DNA of 17,368 bases from contig JAGNTI010000009.1 of NCBI GenBank assembly GCA_017987615.1, positions 1 to 17,368 of the forward strand, read 5' to 3'. Of this stretch, positions 8,077 through 16,514 are shown piece by piece (the stretch's first letter is position 1; each line of letters opens with the position of its first letter). The notes under the pieces are model-generated. The model did not search any database, was not told where the DNA came from, and saw nothing but the letters and a program-made list of their open reading frames with translations. The translations under genes and the position numbers were made by a program. The DNA comes from Sediminibacterium sp. (lineage in GTDB: Bacteria; Bacteroidota; Bacteroidia; Chitinophagales; Chitinophagaceae).

Positions 8077-8096
8077 GTTTTAATATGAATTAAAAC
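8077..8096 (-). repeat. Inverted repeat in the glnN leader
   Basis: Perfect 8-bp arms (GTTTTAAT at 8077-8084, ATTAAAAC at 8089-8096) surround a 4-nt centre, ending 7 bp before the glnN ATG. It could be an operator or an AU-rich mRNA hairpin near the ribosome entry site. If the weak -7 candidate at 8098-8105 is used, it would sit at the 5' end of the transcript. No T tract follows, so it is not a terminator. Confidence 0.45.
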
Positions 8097-8142
8097 ATAA
8101 AGGTACCGGCTCTTTTAATGGTATTTCTGCATAATAATCAAC

Positions 8143-8172
8143 AAAAAATCCCCCAAATTTTCATTTGAGGGA
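8143..8172 (-). terminator. Intrinsic terminator of the type II glutamine synthetase gene
   Basis: On the minus strand TCCCTCAAAT pairs with ATTTGGGGGA (one G-U pair) around a GAAA tetraloop and is followed by six T residues (8143-8148). It starts 28 bp after the type II stop codon and separates the two synthetase genes transcriptionally. Confidence 0.92.
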
Positions 8173-8200
8173 CTCCGATTGCTTACCTAACCTTCTAAAT

Positions 8201-9214
8201 TTAAACTTTTGCTGTTTTTACCGTTTTGATAATTCGAGCAGCAACTTTATATGGATCTGCTGCTGAGTTTGGACGACGGTCTTCTAACCAGCCTTTCCAG
8301 CCTTTTTCTACCGCACCAATAGGGATACGAATGGATGCACCTCTGTCTGATACGCCAAAAGAAAAATCGTGGATAGAAGCTGTTTCGTGCTTACCGGTTA
8401 AACGTAAATGATTTTCTGCACCATATACATCGATATGTTCTTTAACAAATGGACGGAACGCTTCACAAATGGTTTCATACACTTCACGCTTACCACAAGT
8501 TCTTAATGTTGTGTTAGAGAAGTTTGCGTGCATACCAGAACCGTTCCAATCTAGTGTACCAAGTGGTTTACAATGCCAGTTGATAGATACGCCATATGAT
8601 TCACCAATTCTTTCTAATAAATAACGAGCTACCCAAATTTGGTCGCCAGCTTCTTTGGCGCCTTTTGCAAAAATTTGGAATTCCCATTGTCCAGCAGCAA
8701 CTTCTGCATTGATACCTTCTACATTTAAACCTGCTTCTAAGCAAATGTCTAAATGTTCTTCTACAATATTTCTGCCAAATGCATTGTTAGCACCCACAGA
8801 GCAGTAGTAAGGTCCTTGAGGGCCAGGGTAGCCACCTTCTGGGAAACCAAGTGGTTTATTGGTATTTGGGTTCCACAAGAAATATTCTTGTTCGAAACCA
8901 AACCAAAAGTCATTGTCATCATCTTCGATGGTTGCACGGCCGTTTGATACGTGCGCTGTGCCATCTGCATTTAATACTTCACACATTACTAAGTATGCGT
9001 CTTTACGTCCTGGGTCTTTACAAATAAATACAGGCTTTAAAAGACAATCAGAAGAACCGCCAAGAGCTTGCTCGGTAGAAGAGCCATCAAAGCTCCACAT
9101 ATCACAATCTTCTAGTTTACCACTAAAGTTTTTTTCAATTTTAGTCTTACTTCTTAAAGACTGTGTAGGCTTGTAGCCATCCAACCAAATGTACTCTAAT
9201 TTCGATGCTGACAT
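8201..9214 (-). CDS. glnII: Glutamine synthetase type II (eukaryote-like)
   Basis: A second ATP-dependent glutamine synthetase, unrelated in size to its neighbour. At 337 residues it has the GSII length, shorter than GSI (about 450-470). Motifs in order: the beta-grasp segment WSFDGSST (40-47), FGFEQEYF (105-112), GQWEFQ (175-180), NGSGMHAN (224-231) and RGASIRIP (291-298). These are the GSII forms of the metal- and substrate-binding motifs. The start MSASKLEYIWLDGY at 9214 is standard. A -7 TATTTTTG lies 66 bp upstream, with a nested dyad further upstream at 9305-9338. Its terminator precedes glnN. It diverges from purL, which consumes glutamine. Classification as GSII is firm; why the genome keeps both types side by side is not shown by the sequence. 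Confidence 0.96.
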   Translation of the reverse strand: MSASKLEYIWLDGYKPTQSLRSKTKIEKNFSGKLEDCDMWSFDGSSTEQALGGSSDCLLKPVFICKDPGRKDAYLVMCEVLNADGTAHVSNGRATIEDDDNDFWFGFEQEYFLWNPNTNKPLGFPEGGYPGPQGPYYCSVGANNAFGRNIVEEHLDICLEAGLNVEGINAEVAAGQWEFQIFAKGAKEAGDQIWVARYLLERIGESYGVSINWHCKPLGTLDWNGSGMHANFSNTTLRTCGKREVYETICEAFRPFVKEHIDVYGAENHLRLTGKHETASIHDFSFGVSDRGASIRIPIGAVEKGWKGWLEDRRPNSAADPYKVAARIIKTVKTAKV

Positions 9215-9280
9215 GGGTATGCTTTTGTATTAAAAAAATTATGTATATTAATCAAAGTGCTTATTTCTTCAATTATTTTG

Positions 9281-9288
9281 CAAAAATA
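9281..9288 (-). promoter_or_regulatory. Candidate -7 element of the type II glutamine synthetase promoter
   Basis: The minus strand reads TATTTTTG, an exact TAnnTTTG match, 66 bp before the ATG. No -33 TTTG box is seen at normal spacing; instead one arm of a dyad (9305-9312) occupies the -33 region. An activator-dependent or repressed promoter would fit this arrangement. Confidence 0.45.
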
Positions 9289-9304
9289 AGGCGCATCAGA
9301 TAAG

Positions 9305-9338
9305 ATTTGTAATTATTTATCAATAGATATTTACAAAT
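9305..9338. promoter_or_regulatory. Nested dyad, candidate operator in the glnII-purL spacer
   Basis: ATTTGTAA (9305-9312) and TTACAAAT (9331-9338) are perfect 8-bp inverted arms. Inside them TATC (9318-9321) and GATA (9326-9329) form a second dyad. It overlaps the expected -33 region of the glnII promoter. The remaining divergent spacer (9215-9492, 278 bp) is very AT-rich; beyond this dyad and the -7 candidates I see no gene in it. Confidence 0.35.
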
Positions 9339-9477
9339 TGTCTTAAAATATTAACATAATTAAAATATATAATATATAAATTAAATGAATTGCTTGGTTT
9401 TTATATAAAGTATTGAATTACACATTTTGGGGGTCTTAATGTTGGTAATTCAGCTATTCAAATAGGAGATGCTATCT

Positions 9478-9485
9478 TACCTTCG
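9478..9485 (+). promoter_or_regulatory. Weak -7 candidate for purL
   Basis: TACCTTCG differs from TAnnTTTG at one position and lies 7 bp before the chosen purL ATG, which would leave a nearly leaderless transcript. It is inside the upstream extension of the frame starting at 9469. No -33 box fits, so support is weak. Confidence 0.25.
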
Positions 9486-9492
9486 CAGCATC

Positions 9493-11700
9493 ATGGAAAT
9501 TACAGTAGAAACCGCCCAAAAACTTCGCCTTACTGCCGAAGAATTTGAACTCATCAAGCAAAAATTAGGTCGAACGCCCAACTTTACAGAGCTATGTTCT
9601 TTTAGTGCTATGTGGAGTGAGCATTGTAGTTATAAAAACTCGATTAAGTGGCTCAAAACATTGCCACGTGATGGAGGAAGAATGCTAGTAGCCGCTGGTG
9701 AAGAAAATGCTGGTCTCATGGATATGGGCGGTGGCTTTGGCGTGGTATTTAAAATTGAAAGTCATAACCACCCAAGTGCACTAGAACCTTTTCAGGGAGC
9801 TGCTACTGGTGTAGGTGGTATTCAGCGTGATATTTTTACCATGGGTGCGCGTCCAATTGCGTCACTCAATAGTTTGCGTTTTGGAAATTTACAAGATACC
9901 AAAACACAGCGCTTGTTAAAAGGCGTGGTGCATGGCATTGGACATTACGGTAACTGCTTTGGTGTACCAACTGTGGGTGGTGAAGTTTATTTTGAAGATT
10001 GCTACCATACCAATCCACTTGTGAATGCCATGAGTGTTGGTATCATGAAAGCAGGTGATATGATTTCTGCAACTGCCGAAGGTATTGGTAATCCGGTATT
10101 TTTTGTAGGAAGTGCAACAGGTAAAGATGGTATTGGTGGTGCAAGTTTTGCATCTGCAGATATTACTGCTGATAGCGTAGAAGAATTACCAGCAGTACAA
10201 GTAGGTGATCCATTCCAAGAGAAAAAATTATTAGAAGCTTGCCTAGAACTTATTCATACCGGCGCAATTGTTGGTATGCAAGACATGGGTGCTGCAGGCA
10301 TTATATGCTCTACTGCAGAAATGAGTGCAAAAGGTGGCGTAGGTATGCGCATCGATTTAGAAAAAGTACCTACGCGTCAAAAAAATATGAAAGCTTGGGA
10401 ACTACTTTTAAGTGAGAGTCAAGAGCGCATGTTAATTGTAGTTGAAAAAGGAAAAGAAGCATCGGTTTTAGAAATATTTGAGAAGTGGGATTTATCTGCA
10501 AGTAATATTGGAGAAGTTACAGGCGATGGCATGTTAAATTTTTACATGAATGGCGTGCATGAAGCTTCGTTACCTGCACATGAACTCGTGTTAGGTGGTG
10601 GTGCTCCGCAGTACACAAGAGAATATACTGCGCCTGCATATTTTTCTAAAATTGAAGCGTTTGATATAAGTAGTGTTGCTGATGTTACAAGTGTGCAGGA
10701 AACTGCAGAAGCACTTGCAACGCTTCCTAACATTGCATCAAAGCGCTGGATATACACACAGTACGATAGCATGGTGGGTGCAGCAAATGCTTCTACCAAT
10801 GCGCCAAGTGACGCATCTATTGTTCTTGCAAAAGGAACGGGTAAAGGCCTTGCCATGACCGTTGATTGTAACAGTAAATATGTTTTTGCAGATCCATACA
10901 AAGGAGGCATGATTGCCGTTGCAGAAGCTGCAAGAAATATTGTTTGTAGTGGTGGTGAGCCAATAGGTGTTACCAACTGTTTAAACTTTGGAAATCCATA
11001 CGATCCAGAAGTGTATTATCAATTTGTAAAAGCAGTAACCGGAATGGGTGATGCTTGTCGTAAATTTAATACGCCGGTTACAGGTGGTAACGTAAGCTTT
11101 TACAACCAAAGTCCAGAAGGTCCCGTGTATCCTACGCCAACCATTGGTATGGTGGGTATAGTAGATGATATGAATGCAACCATGACGCTTAACTTTAAAA
11201 AAGAAGGGGACGTTATTGTTTTATTAGGTGCTCCGCAAAATGAGATTGGGTCTTCAGAATATTTACATAAATTAAAAAAAGTAGAATATTCTCCAGCACC
11301 TTATTTTGATTTAGATACCGAGTTTAATGTGCAACAATTGGTGGCGTCTCTCATCAAAAATAAAAACATTGTAAGTGCACATGATATCAGTGAAGGTGGT
11401 TTAGCCATTACACTTTTAGAATCTGGGTTTACAAGTAATTTAGGGTTTGAGGTAGGCGCTGCGCCTGCAGGTTTTAGAACCGATGCCTACTGGTTTGGTG
11501 AGGCGCAAAGCCGCGTGGTGGTGAGTTGTGGAGCTGAACAGGTAGCTGCAGTTGAACAAGCCGCGGCAGCGGCGGGTGTGGCTTTTTCTGTTCTAGGAAA
11601 AGTTACAAGTGGTGCAGTAAATGTTGGTGCTGAAAACTGGGGAACCATTACTAGCTGGAAACATAAATATGATACTGCTATCGAAAATTTGATCAAATAA
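9493..11700 (+). CDS. purL: Phosphoribosylformylglycinamidine synthase, PurL subunit
   Basis: The synthetase subunit of FGAM synthase in purine synthesis; it converts FGAR to FGAM with ammonia delivered by a glutaminase partner. At 735 residues it is the short PurL that needs separate PurQ and PurS, neither of which is in the window. Motifs include GRTPNFTEL (26-34), MWSEHCSYKNS (40-50), ESHNHPSALEP (89-99) and GAATGVGGIQRDIFTMGARPI (102-122), with a second AIRS-like half following. I chose ATG 9493 (MEITVETAQKL), the usual N-terminus. The in-frame ATG at 9469 would add eight unrelated residues covering the -7-like element. hldD follows after 21 bp, so the two are probably co-transcribed despite unrelated pathways. 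The divergent neighbour is glutamine synthetase II. Confidence 0.97.
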   Translation: MEITVETAQKLRLTAEEFELIKQKLGRTPNFTELCSFSAMWSEHCSYKNSIKWLKTLPRDGGRMLVAAGEENAGLMDMGGGFGVVFKIESHNHPSALEPFQGAATGVGGIQRDIFTMGARPIASLNSLRFGNLQDTKTQRLLKGVVHGIGHYGNCFGVPTVGGEVYFEDCYHTNPLVNAMSVGIMKAGDMISATAEGIGNPVFFVGSATGKDGIGGASFASADITADSVEELPAVQVGDPFQEKKLLEACLELIHTGAIVGMQDMGAAGIICSTAEMSAKGGVGMRIDLEKVPTRQKNMKAWELLLSESQERMLIVVEKGKEASVLEIFEKWDLSASNIGEVTGDGMLNFYMNGVHEASLPAHELVLGGGAPQYTREYTAPAYFSKIEAFDISSVADVTSVQETAEALATLPNIASKRWIYTQYDSMVGAANASTNAPSDASIVLAKGTGKGLAMTVDCNSKYVFADPYKGGMIAVAEAARNIVCSGGEPIGVTNCLNFGNPYDPEVYYQFVKAVTGMGDACRKFNTPVTGGNVSFYNQSPEGPVYPTPTIGMVGIVDDMNATMTLNFKKEGDVIVLLGAPQNEIGSSEYLHKLKKVEYSPAPYFDLDTEFNVQQLVASLIKNKNIVSAHDISEGGLAITLLESGFTSNLGFEVGAAPAGFRTDAYWFGEAQSRVVVSCGAEQVAAVEQAAAAAGVAFSVLGKVTSGAVNVGAENWGTITSWKHKYDTAIENLIK

Positions 11701-11721
11701 ATTAATTGTACAGAAAGCCTA

Positions 11722-12726
11722 ATGACAATACATCCTTCAACAATAATCGTTACTGGTGCTGCAGGATTTATTGGATCGTGTATGGCGGGCTATTTAAATG
11801 CACTAGGGTATCATCATTTAATTTTAGTAGATGATTTTGGTGTAGAAGCAAAAAGAAAAAACTGGGAAGGAAAAATATACGATCATATTGTAGAACGCGC
11901 TTCTTTGTTTGAGTGGCTGTCAAGAACAGAAACTAAAATTGATGCTTGCATTCACTTAGGTGCAAGAACAGATACTACTGAGTTTGATTATGCAGTGCAT
12001 GAAGCGCTCAACCTAGAATATTCAAAACAAATTTGGGATTACTGTACTGCAAAAAATATTCCACTCATTTATGCATCATCGGCAGCAACCTATGGTGCTG
12101 GTGAAAATGGCTACAACGATGCGCACGAAACGGTTGCAGCGCTTAAGCCATTAAACCCATATGGTGTTAGTAAAAATGAATTTGATAAGTGGGCGCTAGC
12201 ACAAAAAGATGCTCCTGCTTCTTGGACTGGTTTAAAATTCTTTAATGTATACGGTCCCGGCGAATATCATAAGGGCCGAATGGCTTCTGTAATTTTTCAT
12301 GCGTTTAATCAAATTAAACAAACGGGGAAAGTGCAGCTATTTAAAAGCCACAAGCCAGACTTCAAAGATGGCGAACAACTCCGCGATTTTATTTATGTAA
12401 AAGACGTGGTAGCTGTAATAGGATGGATGCTGGAAACAATGCTTCAAAACAATTGGATGTCTGTAAATGATGGGCTCTATAATTTAGGAACAGGGGAGGC
12501 GCGTAGTTTCATAGATTTAGTTAGGGCCACTTTTGCTGGGCTAGATTTGGAACCCAATATCCATTTTATAGATATGCCACTCGACATTAGAGATACCTAT
12601 CAGTATTTTACTGAAGCCAGCATGGAAAAGTTAAAGGCAGCAGGCTACAAAACAGGCTTTACAAGCCTCGAAGATGGGGTACAGGATTATGTGGCCCATT
12701 ACCTTCAAAAAGGGCTTATTTATTAA
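11722..12726 (+). CDS. hldD: ADP-L-glycero-D-manno-heptose 6-epimerase
   Basis: This enzyme epimerises ADP-D-glycero- to ADP-L-glycero-manno-heptose, the precursor of LPS inner-core heptose; it is cytoplasmic. At 334 residues it is an extended SDR epimerase of normal length. Visible features are the NADP-binding start VTGAAGFIGS (10-19), SSAATYG (119-125), the catalytic YGVSK (Tyr147, Lys151), and FNVYGPGEYHKGRMASV, which is characteristic of HldD rather than of UDP-glucose epimerases. The ATG at 11722 is 21 bp after purL with no terminator between, suggesting co-transcription. The following spacer has the pyrG promoter, and I see no clear terminator between the hldD stop and that promoter, so read-through into pyrG is possible. 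Confidence 0.93.
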   Translation: MTIHPSTIIVTGAAGFIGSCMAGYLNALGYHHLILVDDFGVEAKRKNWEGKIYDHIVERASLFEWLSRTETKIDACIHLGARTDTTEFDYAVHEALNLEYSKQIWDYCTAKNIPLIYASSAATYGAGENGYNDAHETVAALKPLNPYGVSKNEFDKWALAQKDAPASWTGLKFFNVYGPGEYHKGRMASVIFHAFNQIKQTGKVQLFKSHKPDFKDGEQLRDFIYVKDVVAVIGWMLETMLQNNWMSVNDGLYNLGTGEARSFIDLVRATFAGLDLEPNIHFIDMPLDIRDTYQYFTEASMEKLKAAGYKTGFTSLEDGVQDYVAHYLQKGLIY

Positions 12727-12775
12727 CCTGTTTATTCACATTTTCAACTATTTTTTAGATTCAAGACGTAAACAC

Positions 12776-12806
12776 TTTGCGGGTCTTGTTAATTAATGTA
12801 GGTTTG
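12776..12806 (+). promoter_or_regulatory. Consensus Bacteroidota promoter upstream of pyrG
   Basis: TTTG (12776-12779), a 19-bp spacer and TAGGTTTG (12799-12806) match the -33/-7 consensus in sequence and spacing; it is the best promoter in the window. The start point should be near 12812, giving a leader of about 118 nt. The arms CAAGAC (12762-12767) and GTCTTG (12783-12788) flank the -33 box, and TGACCT/AGGTCA (12809-12814/12838-12843) spans the start point; either could be an operator or hairpin. Confidence 0.7.
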
Positions 12807-12865
12807 TATGACCTCTAATAAATTTCCCTTTTAAATCAGGTCAAAACAATCTTAACCATGTAAAA

Positions 12866-12916
12866 ATGGAGTGCACAATAGCCCTGCTATTGAGTGCATT
12901 TTATTTTTATAACTAG
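12866..12916 (+). other. Possible 16-codon leader ORF upstream of pyrG
   Basis: ATG at 12866 opens a short frame, MECTIALLLSAFYFYN, ending at TAG 12914-12916. It runs through the whole terminator-like hairpin and its T tract and ends 13 bp before the pyrG ATG. It has three consecutive Leu codons. A frame this short can arise by chance and no ribosome binding site is visible; it is listed because of its exact overlap with the hairpin. Confidence 0.25.
12872..12909 (+). terminator. Terminator-like hairpin in the pyrG leader (possible attenuator)
   Basis: TGCAC (12872-12876) pairs with GTGCA (12894-12898) and AATAGC (12877-12882) with GCTATT (12886-12891), with a 2-nt bulge and a CCT loop. TTTTATTTTTA follows. 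It lies downstream of the consensus promoter and 21 bp before the pyrG start codon. It could be the late terminator of purL-hldD, but its position inside the pyrG leader suggests attenuation. Confidence 0.6.
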
Positions 12917-12929
12917 ATGAATTTAATTT

Positions 12930-14549
12930 ATGGCAAAGTACATTTTTGTTACGGGCGGCGTTACAAGTAGCTTAGGAAAAGGAATCATTGCAGCATCGCT
13001 CGCAAAATTATTGCAGTCTAGAGGACTCACAGTAACCATTCAAAAGTTTGATCCCTACATCAACGTGGATCCAGGAACTTTAAATCCATACGAACATGGA
13101 GAGTGTTATGTTACCGAAGATGGTGCAGAAACGGATTTGGATTTAGGACACTACGAACGTTTCTTAAATATTCATACAACACAGGCAAACAACGTTACAA
13201 CAGGTCGTATTTATCAGACCGTTATTAATAAAGAAAGAGCTGGTGACTTTTTAGGTAAAACAGTTCAAGTGGTGCCGCATATTACCGATGAAATCAAGCA
13301 CCGCATGAAGCTACTTGGTGAAACAGGTAAGTATGATATTATTTTAACTGAAATTGGTGGTACTGTTGGTGACATTGAAAGTTTACCTTTTATAGAGGCC
13401 GTGCGTCAATTGCAGTGGGAGCTCCCAGAGCAAGACGTAATGGTGGTGCACCTTACACTTATTCCATATTTGCGTGCTGCTAAAGAATTAAAGACAAAGC
13501 CTACGCAACACAGTGTAAAAATGTTAAGTGAAACAGGTGTGCATCCTGATATTATTGTTTGTAGAACAGAAGAGCCGCTTAATGACGATATCAAAAGAAA
13601 GATTGCACTGTTTTGTAACGTAAAACAAGAAGCTGTTATTGAAGCTATGGACGCTTCCACCATTTACGAAGTGCCACTTTTGATGCTGCGTGAAAAGCTT
13701 GATTTAATTTGTTTGAAAAAATTAAATATCAACGGATACGGTGCGCCTAATTTAGATAAGTGGAATGGCTTTTTACAAAAATTAAAACATCCAAAATCTG
13801 AAGTTCGTATTGGATTGATTGGAAAATATATTGAGTTACAAGATGCTTACAAATCTATTTTAGAAAGCTTTATTCATGCGGGTGCGCCTAATGAGGTTAA
13901 AGTAAAAGTGGTGAACGTGCATAGTGAGCATTTGACACAGGAAAATGTTGCTGAAAAATTAGAAGGCCTTGATGGTTTACTAGTAGCGCCTGGTTTTGGT
14001 AACAGAGGTATCGAAGGAAAAATTCATGCCGTACAGTATGCAAGAGAAAATAATTTACCATTTTTTGGTATTTGTTTAGGTATGCAAATGTCTGTAATTG
14101 AATATGCAAGAAATGTACTTGGTTTAGCGGACGCGCATTCTACCGAAATGAATGCGACTACCTCTAATCCAGTTATTAATATGATGGAGGAGCAAAAGAA
14201 AATTAAAATGATGGGTGGAACCATGCGCCTTGGTGCATATCCTTGTGAAATTACACCAGGTACACTTGCACATAAAATTTATGGAGCTACTTCAATCACG
14301 GAGCGTCACCGTCACCGTTATGAATTTAACAATGATTATTATGACGCGTTTATCAAAGCCGGACTTGTGGCGAGTGGTAAAAATCCTGAAACTGGACTAG
14401 TGGAAATTGTGGAACTTCCCAATCATCCATTCTTTATTGGTGTGCAGTATCATCCAGAGCTTAAAAGCACTGCCGAAGTACCTGCGCCACTTTTTGTTAG
14501 CTTTTTGGCAGCTGCAAAGCTCTATCAAGCCTCTAAAGCGGCTAAATAA
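12930..14549 (+). CDS. pyrG: CTP synthase
   Basis: The enzyme aminates UTP to CTP using glutamine and ATP, the last step of pyrimidine nucleotide synthesis. It is full length at 539 residues. The N-terminal synthetase domain starts [17 protein letters not shown] (3-19) and contains [20 protein letters not shown] (39-58). The C-terminal class I glutamine amidotransferase has GICLGMQ with nucleophile Cys382 and QYHPE with His508 and Glu510, so the triad is complete. The ATG at 12930 gives the usual [10 protein letters not shown] start. It has its own consensus promoter and a long leader holding a terminator-like hairpin, which points to regulated expression. yidC follows after 72 bp with its own -7 element. 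Confidence 0.98.
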   Translation: MAKYIFVTGGVTSSLGKGIIAASLAKLLQSRGLTVTIQKFDPYINVDPGTLNPYEHGECYVTEDGAETDLDLGHYERFLNIHTTQANNVTTGRIYQTVINKERAGDFLGKTVQVVPHITDEIKHRMKLLGETGKYDIILTEIGGTVGDIESLPFIEAVRQLQWELPEQDVMVVHLTLIPYLRAAKELKTKPTQHSVKMLSETGVHPDIIVCRTEEPLNDDIKRKIALFCNVKQEAVIEAMDASTIYEVPLLMLREKLDLICLKKLNINGYGAPNLDKWNGFLQKLKHPKSEVRIGLIGKYIELQDAYKSILESFIHAGAPNEVKVKVVNVHSEHLTQENVAEKLEGLDGLLVAPGFGNRGIEGKIHAVQYARENNLPFFGICLGMQMSVIEYARNVLGLADAHSTEMNATTSNPVINMMEEQKKIKMMGGTMRLGAYPCEITPGTLAHKIYGATSITERHRHRYEFNNDYYDAFIKAGLVASGKNPETGLVEIVELPNHPFFIGVQYHPELKSTAEVPAPLFVSFLAAAKLYQASKAAK

Positions 14550-14594
14550 CCTTAATTTTTAACTGTTCGGTCAATGATTCTAGGTTTCAACTAG

Positions 14595-14602
14595 TACCTT
14601 TG
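14595..14602 (+). promoter_or_regulatory. Candidate yidC promoter -7 element
   Basis: TACCTTTG matches the TAnnTTTG consensus exactly, 19 bp before the yidC ATG, giving a leader of roughly 14 nt. The -33 position lacks a TTTG box. No terminator is seen between pyrG and yidC, so read-through from pyrG is also possible. Confidence 0.5.
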
Positions 14603-14621
14603 ACCTTCAATAAATACACGT

Positions 14622-16466
14622 ATGAAGTCTGATAAGAATTCGCTCATAGGATTTGTTTTGTTAGGTATCTTGTTTTTTTCTTATTTCTGGTATACCAATC
14701 AACAACAAACTGCTTTGGTAGCTTTTAAAAAGCAACAAGAAGATTCTATTGCTAAAGTGCAAGCTAAACTTGTAAAGCCGCAAGATGTTGTAGCTGCTAA
14801 AATTGATTCTTTACAAAGAGACTCGATTGCTAAAATTGCTACTGCAGGAAATTTTGCAGAAGCGGCACTTGGTAAAGACACAACGGTAACAATTGAAAAT
14901 GAATTGATAAGTGTTGTACTTACCAATAAGGGTGGTCAAGTAAAAAGCGTAACGTTAAAAAAATATACCACATCAGATAGCGCAGCTGTTGTTTTGGGTC
15001 AACAAAACCAAATGGGCTACGCTGTAAATACAGCAAATAATAAATCAGCGCTAACTTCTGAATTATATTTCACGCCATCGGCAGTAACTAAAACATCAGA
15101 TGGGTCTTCGTCTATCAAATTTGTTATAGCTTCTGCTACTGGCACTTCAATTATTCATACCTATACGCTACATCCAAATTCATATGCACTTGATTGGGAT
15201 ATTGAATTAGTGGGCGCTAACCAATTATTAACGGCTGGTGTACTTAATTTTAAATGGCTTTCAGAAACCAGTCAACTCGAAAGAACAGCCGAGTATGAAA
15301 GACAGATGTCTAATATTTGTTTTTCAGAAGGAAACGAGTTCGATTATATTTCAGCGAATAACGAAAAAACATTTGAAAAGCCAGTACAGTGGGTGAGTGT
15401 GGTGCAACAGTTTTTTAATACCACCCTTATTGCAAAAAATAGTTTCAATTCGGGTGCTGTAAACTGGTCTCGATATACTGACAGTTCTAAAAAGCTTGCT
15501 AAAACAGAAACCAATCTACAAATCAAATTACCGCTTGCAGCAACAAATAAAGTAGCCTTACAATTGTTTTCAGGTCCTTCTGATTTTGAGATTCTTAAAA
15601 AGCAAGCACCAGAAATGGACCGTATTGTGAATCTAGGAAGAGATATGTATTCATTTGTGCGCCCTATTAACAAATACATTATCATGCCAGTATTTGATTT
15701 CTTTGCTGGTTTTGTTTCAAATTATGGTTGGGTTGTATTGTTGCTTACTTTGTTTATCAGACTTGTAACTTCTCCTTTAACCTATAGCAGCTATTTAAGT
15801 GGAGCTAAAATGAAAGTATTAAAGCCAGAGCTTGATACAATCAAGAAAAAATTTGGGGATGATCAGCAAGGGTTTGCAATGGAGCAAATGAAATTGTTTA
15901 GAGAGGCGGGTGTAAATCCTTTAGGAGGATGTATTCCAGCGTTACTTCAGATCCCCATTTTCTTTGCACTCTATAGTTTCTTTAATTCTCATATCGCGCT
16001 AAGGGGGCAGGCCTTTTTATGGAGTAAGGATTTGTCAAGTTATGACGTAATAGCTACGCTTCCATTTAGTATTCCATTAGGTTTTGGAGATCATATCAGT
16101 TTATTTACCATTACTGCGGTACTAACAAGCTTTTTAATTTCCATTTACAATATGAGCATGACGCCAACACAGGACAATCCTGCGCTTAAGTACATGCCTT
16201 ATATTTTCCCTTTCATGCTATTGTTTATCTTTAATAGATTACCATCGGCACTAACCTGGTACTATACTGTTTCAAACATAGTGACCCTTGGTCTTCAATT
16301 TGTGATTCAAAATTATATCATCAACCACGATAAAATTTTAGCACAGATGGATGAAAAACGAAAAACGCCAAAAGCAAAAAGTAAATGGCAAACTCGTTTT
16401 GAACAAATGCAAGACAGTCAGAAAAAATTGCAAGACTTGAAAGATAGAACGGCAAAGAAAAAATAA
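14622..16466 (+). CDS. yidC: Membrane protein insertase YidC
   Basis: YidC inserts and folds inner-membrane proteins, alone or with the Sec translocon. The 614-residue protein has the Gram-negative layout: an N-terminal membrane anchor (about 8-24), a charged linker, a large periplasmic beta-sandwich domain (about 85-345), and the conserved C-terminal core of five further hydrophobic segments from about 355 to 570. Arg380 in LLLTLFIRLVTSPLTYSS is the conserved groove arginine. FREAGVNPLGGCIPALLQIPIFFALY matches the core signature. The C-terminus is a Lys-rich tail, predicted cytoplasmic. The ATG at 14622 (MKSDKNSLIGFVLL) is the natural start of the anchor. It is not next to rnpA/rpmH here, which is common in Bacteroidota. 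Confidence 0.97.
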   Translation: MKSDKNSLIGFVLLGILFFSYFWYTNQQQTALVAFKKQQEDSIAKVQAKLVKPQDVVAAKIDSLQRDSIAKIATAGNFAEAALGKDTTVTIENELISVVLTNKGGQVKSVTLKKYTTSDSAAVVLGQQNQMGYAVNTANNKSALTSELYFTPSAVTKTSDGSSSIKFVIASATGTSIIHTYTLHPNSYALDWDIELVGANQLLTAGVLNFKWLSETSQLERTAEYERQMSNICFSEGNEFDYISANNEKTFEKPVQWVSVVQQFFNTTLIAKNSFNSGAVNWSRYTDSSKKLAKTETNLQIKLPLAATNKVALQLFSGPSDFEILKKQAPEMDRIVNLGRDMYSFVRPINKYIIMPVFDFFAGFVSNYGWVVLLLTLFIRLVTSPLTYSSYLSGAKMKVLKPELDTIKKKFGDDQQGFAMEQMKLFREAGVNPLGGCIPALLQIPIFFALYSFFNSHIALRGQAFLWSKDLSSYDVIATLPFSIPLGFGDHISLFTITAVLTSFLISIYNMSMTPTQDNPALKYMPYIFPFMLLFIFNRLPSALTWYYTVSNIVTLGLQFVIQNYIINHDKILAQMDEKRKTPKAKSKWQTRFEQMQDSQKKLQDLKDRTAKKK

Positions 16467-16468
16467 AT

Positions 16469-16502
16469 AAAAAGCCCTGCTGTTGTAAGTAGGGCTTTTT
16501 TT
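16469..16502 (+). terminator. Intrinsic terminator of yidC
   Basis: A 13-bp stem (16469-16481 with 16488-16500, one G-U pair) with loop GTTGTA is followed by a T tract to 16502. It begins 3 bp after the yidC stop codon and ends 13 bp before the next gene starts. Confidence 0.9.
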
Positions 16503-16514
16503 AAATAGCATTAC

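Noticed and set aside
9340..9420. AT-rich stretch considered as a replication origin
   Set aside because: No cluster of DnaA boxes (TTATCCACA-like) and no dnaA or dnaN nearby; it looks like an ordinary AT-rich divergent spacer.
9469..9492. Upstream ATG at 9469 as start of purL
   Set aside because: The added eight residues match no PurL N-terminus, and the stretch contains a -7-like element; ATG 9493 gives the standard MEITVETA start.
10542..10976. 144-codon open frame on the minus strand inside purL
   Set aside because: Fully antisense to a clear purL coding region, with no recognisable domain or start context; a shadow frame.
12727..12929. Riboswitch or small RNA in the hldD-pyrG spacer
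   Set aside because: The fold seen is a simple dyad plus terminator-like hairpin; I recognise no known riboswitch core, so only the attenuator hypothesis is kept.
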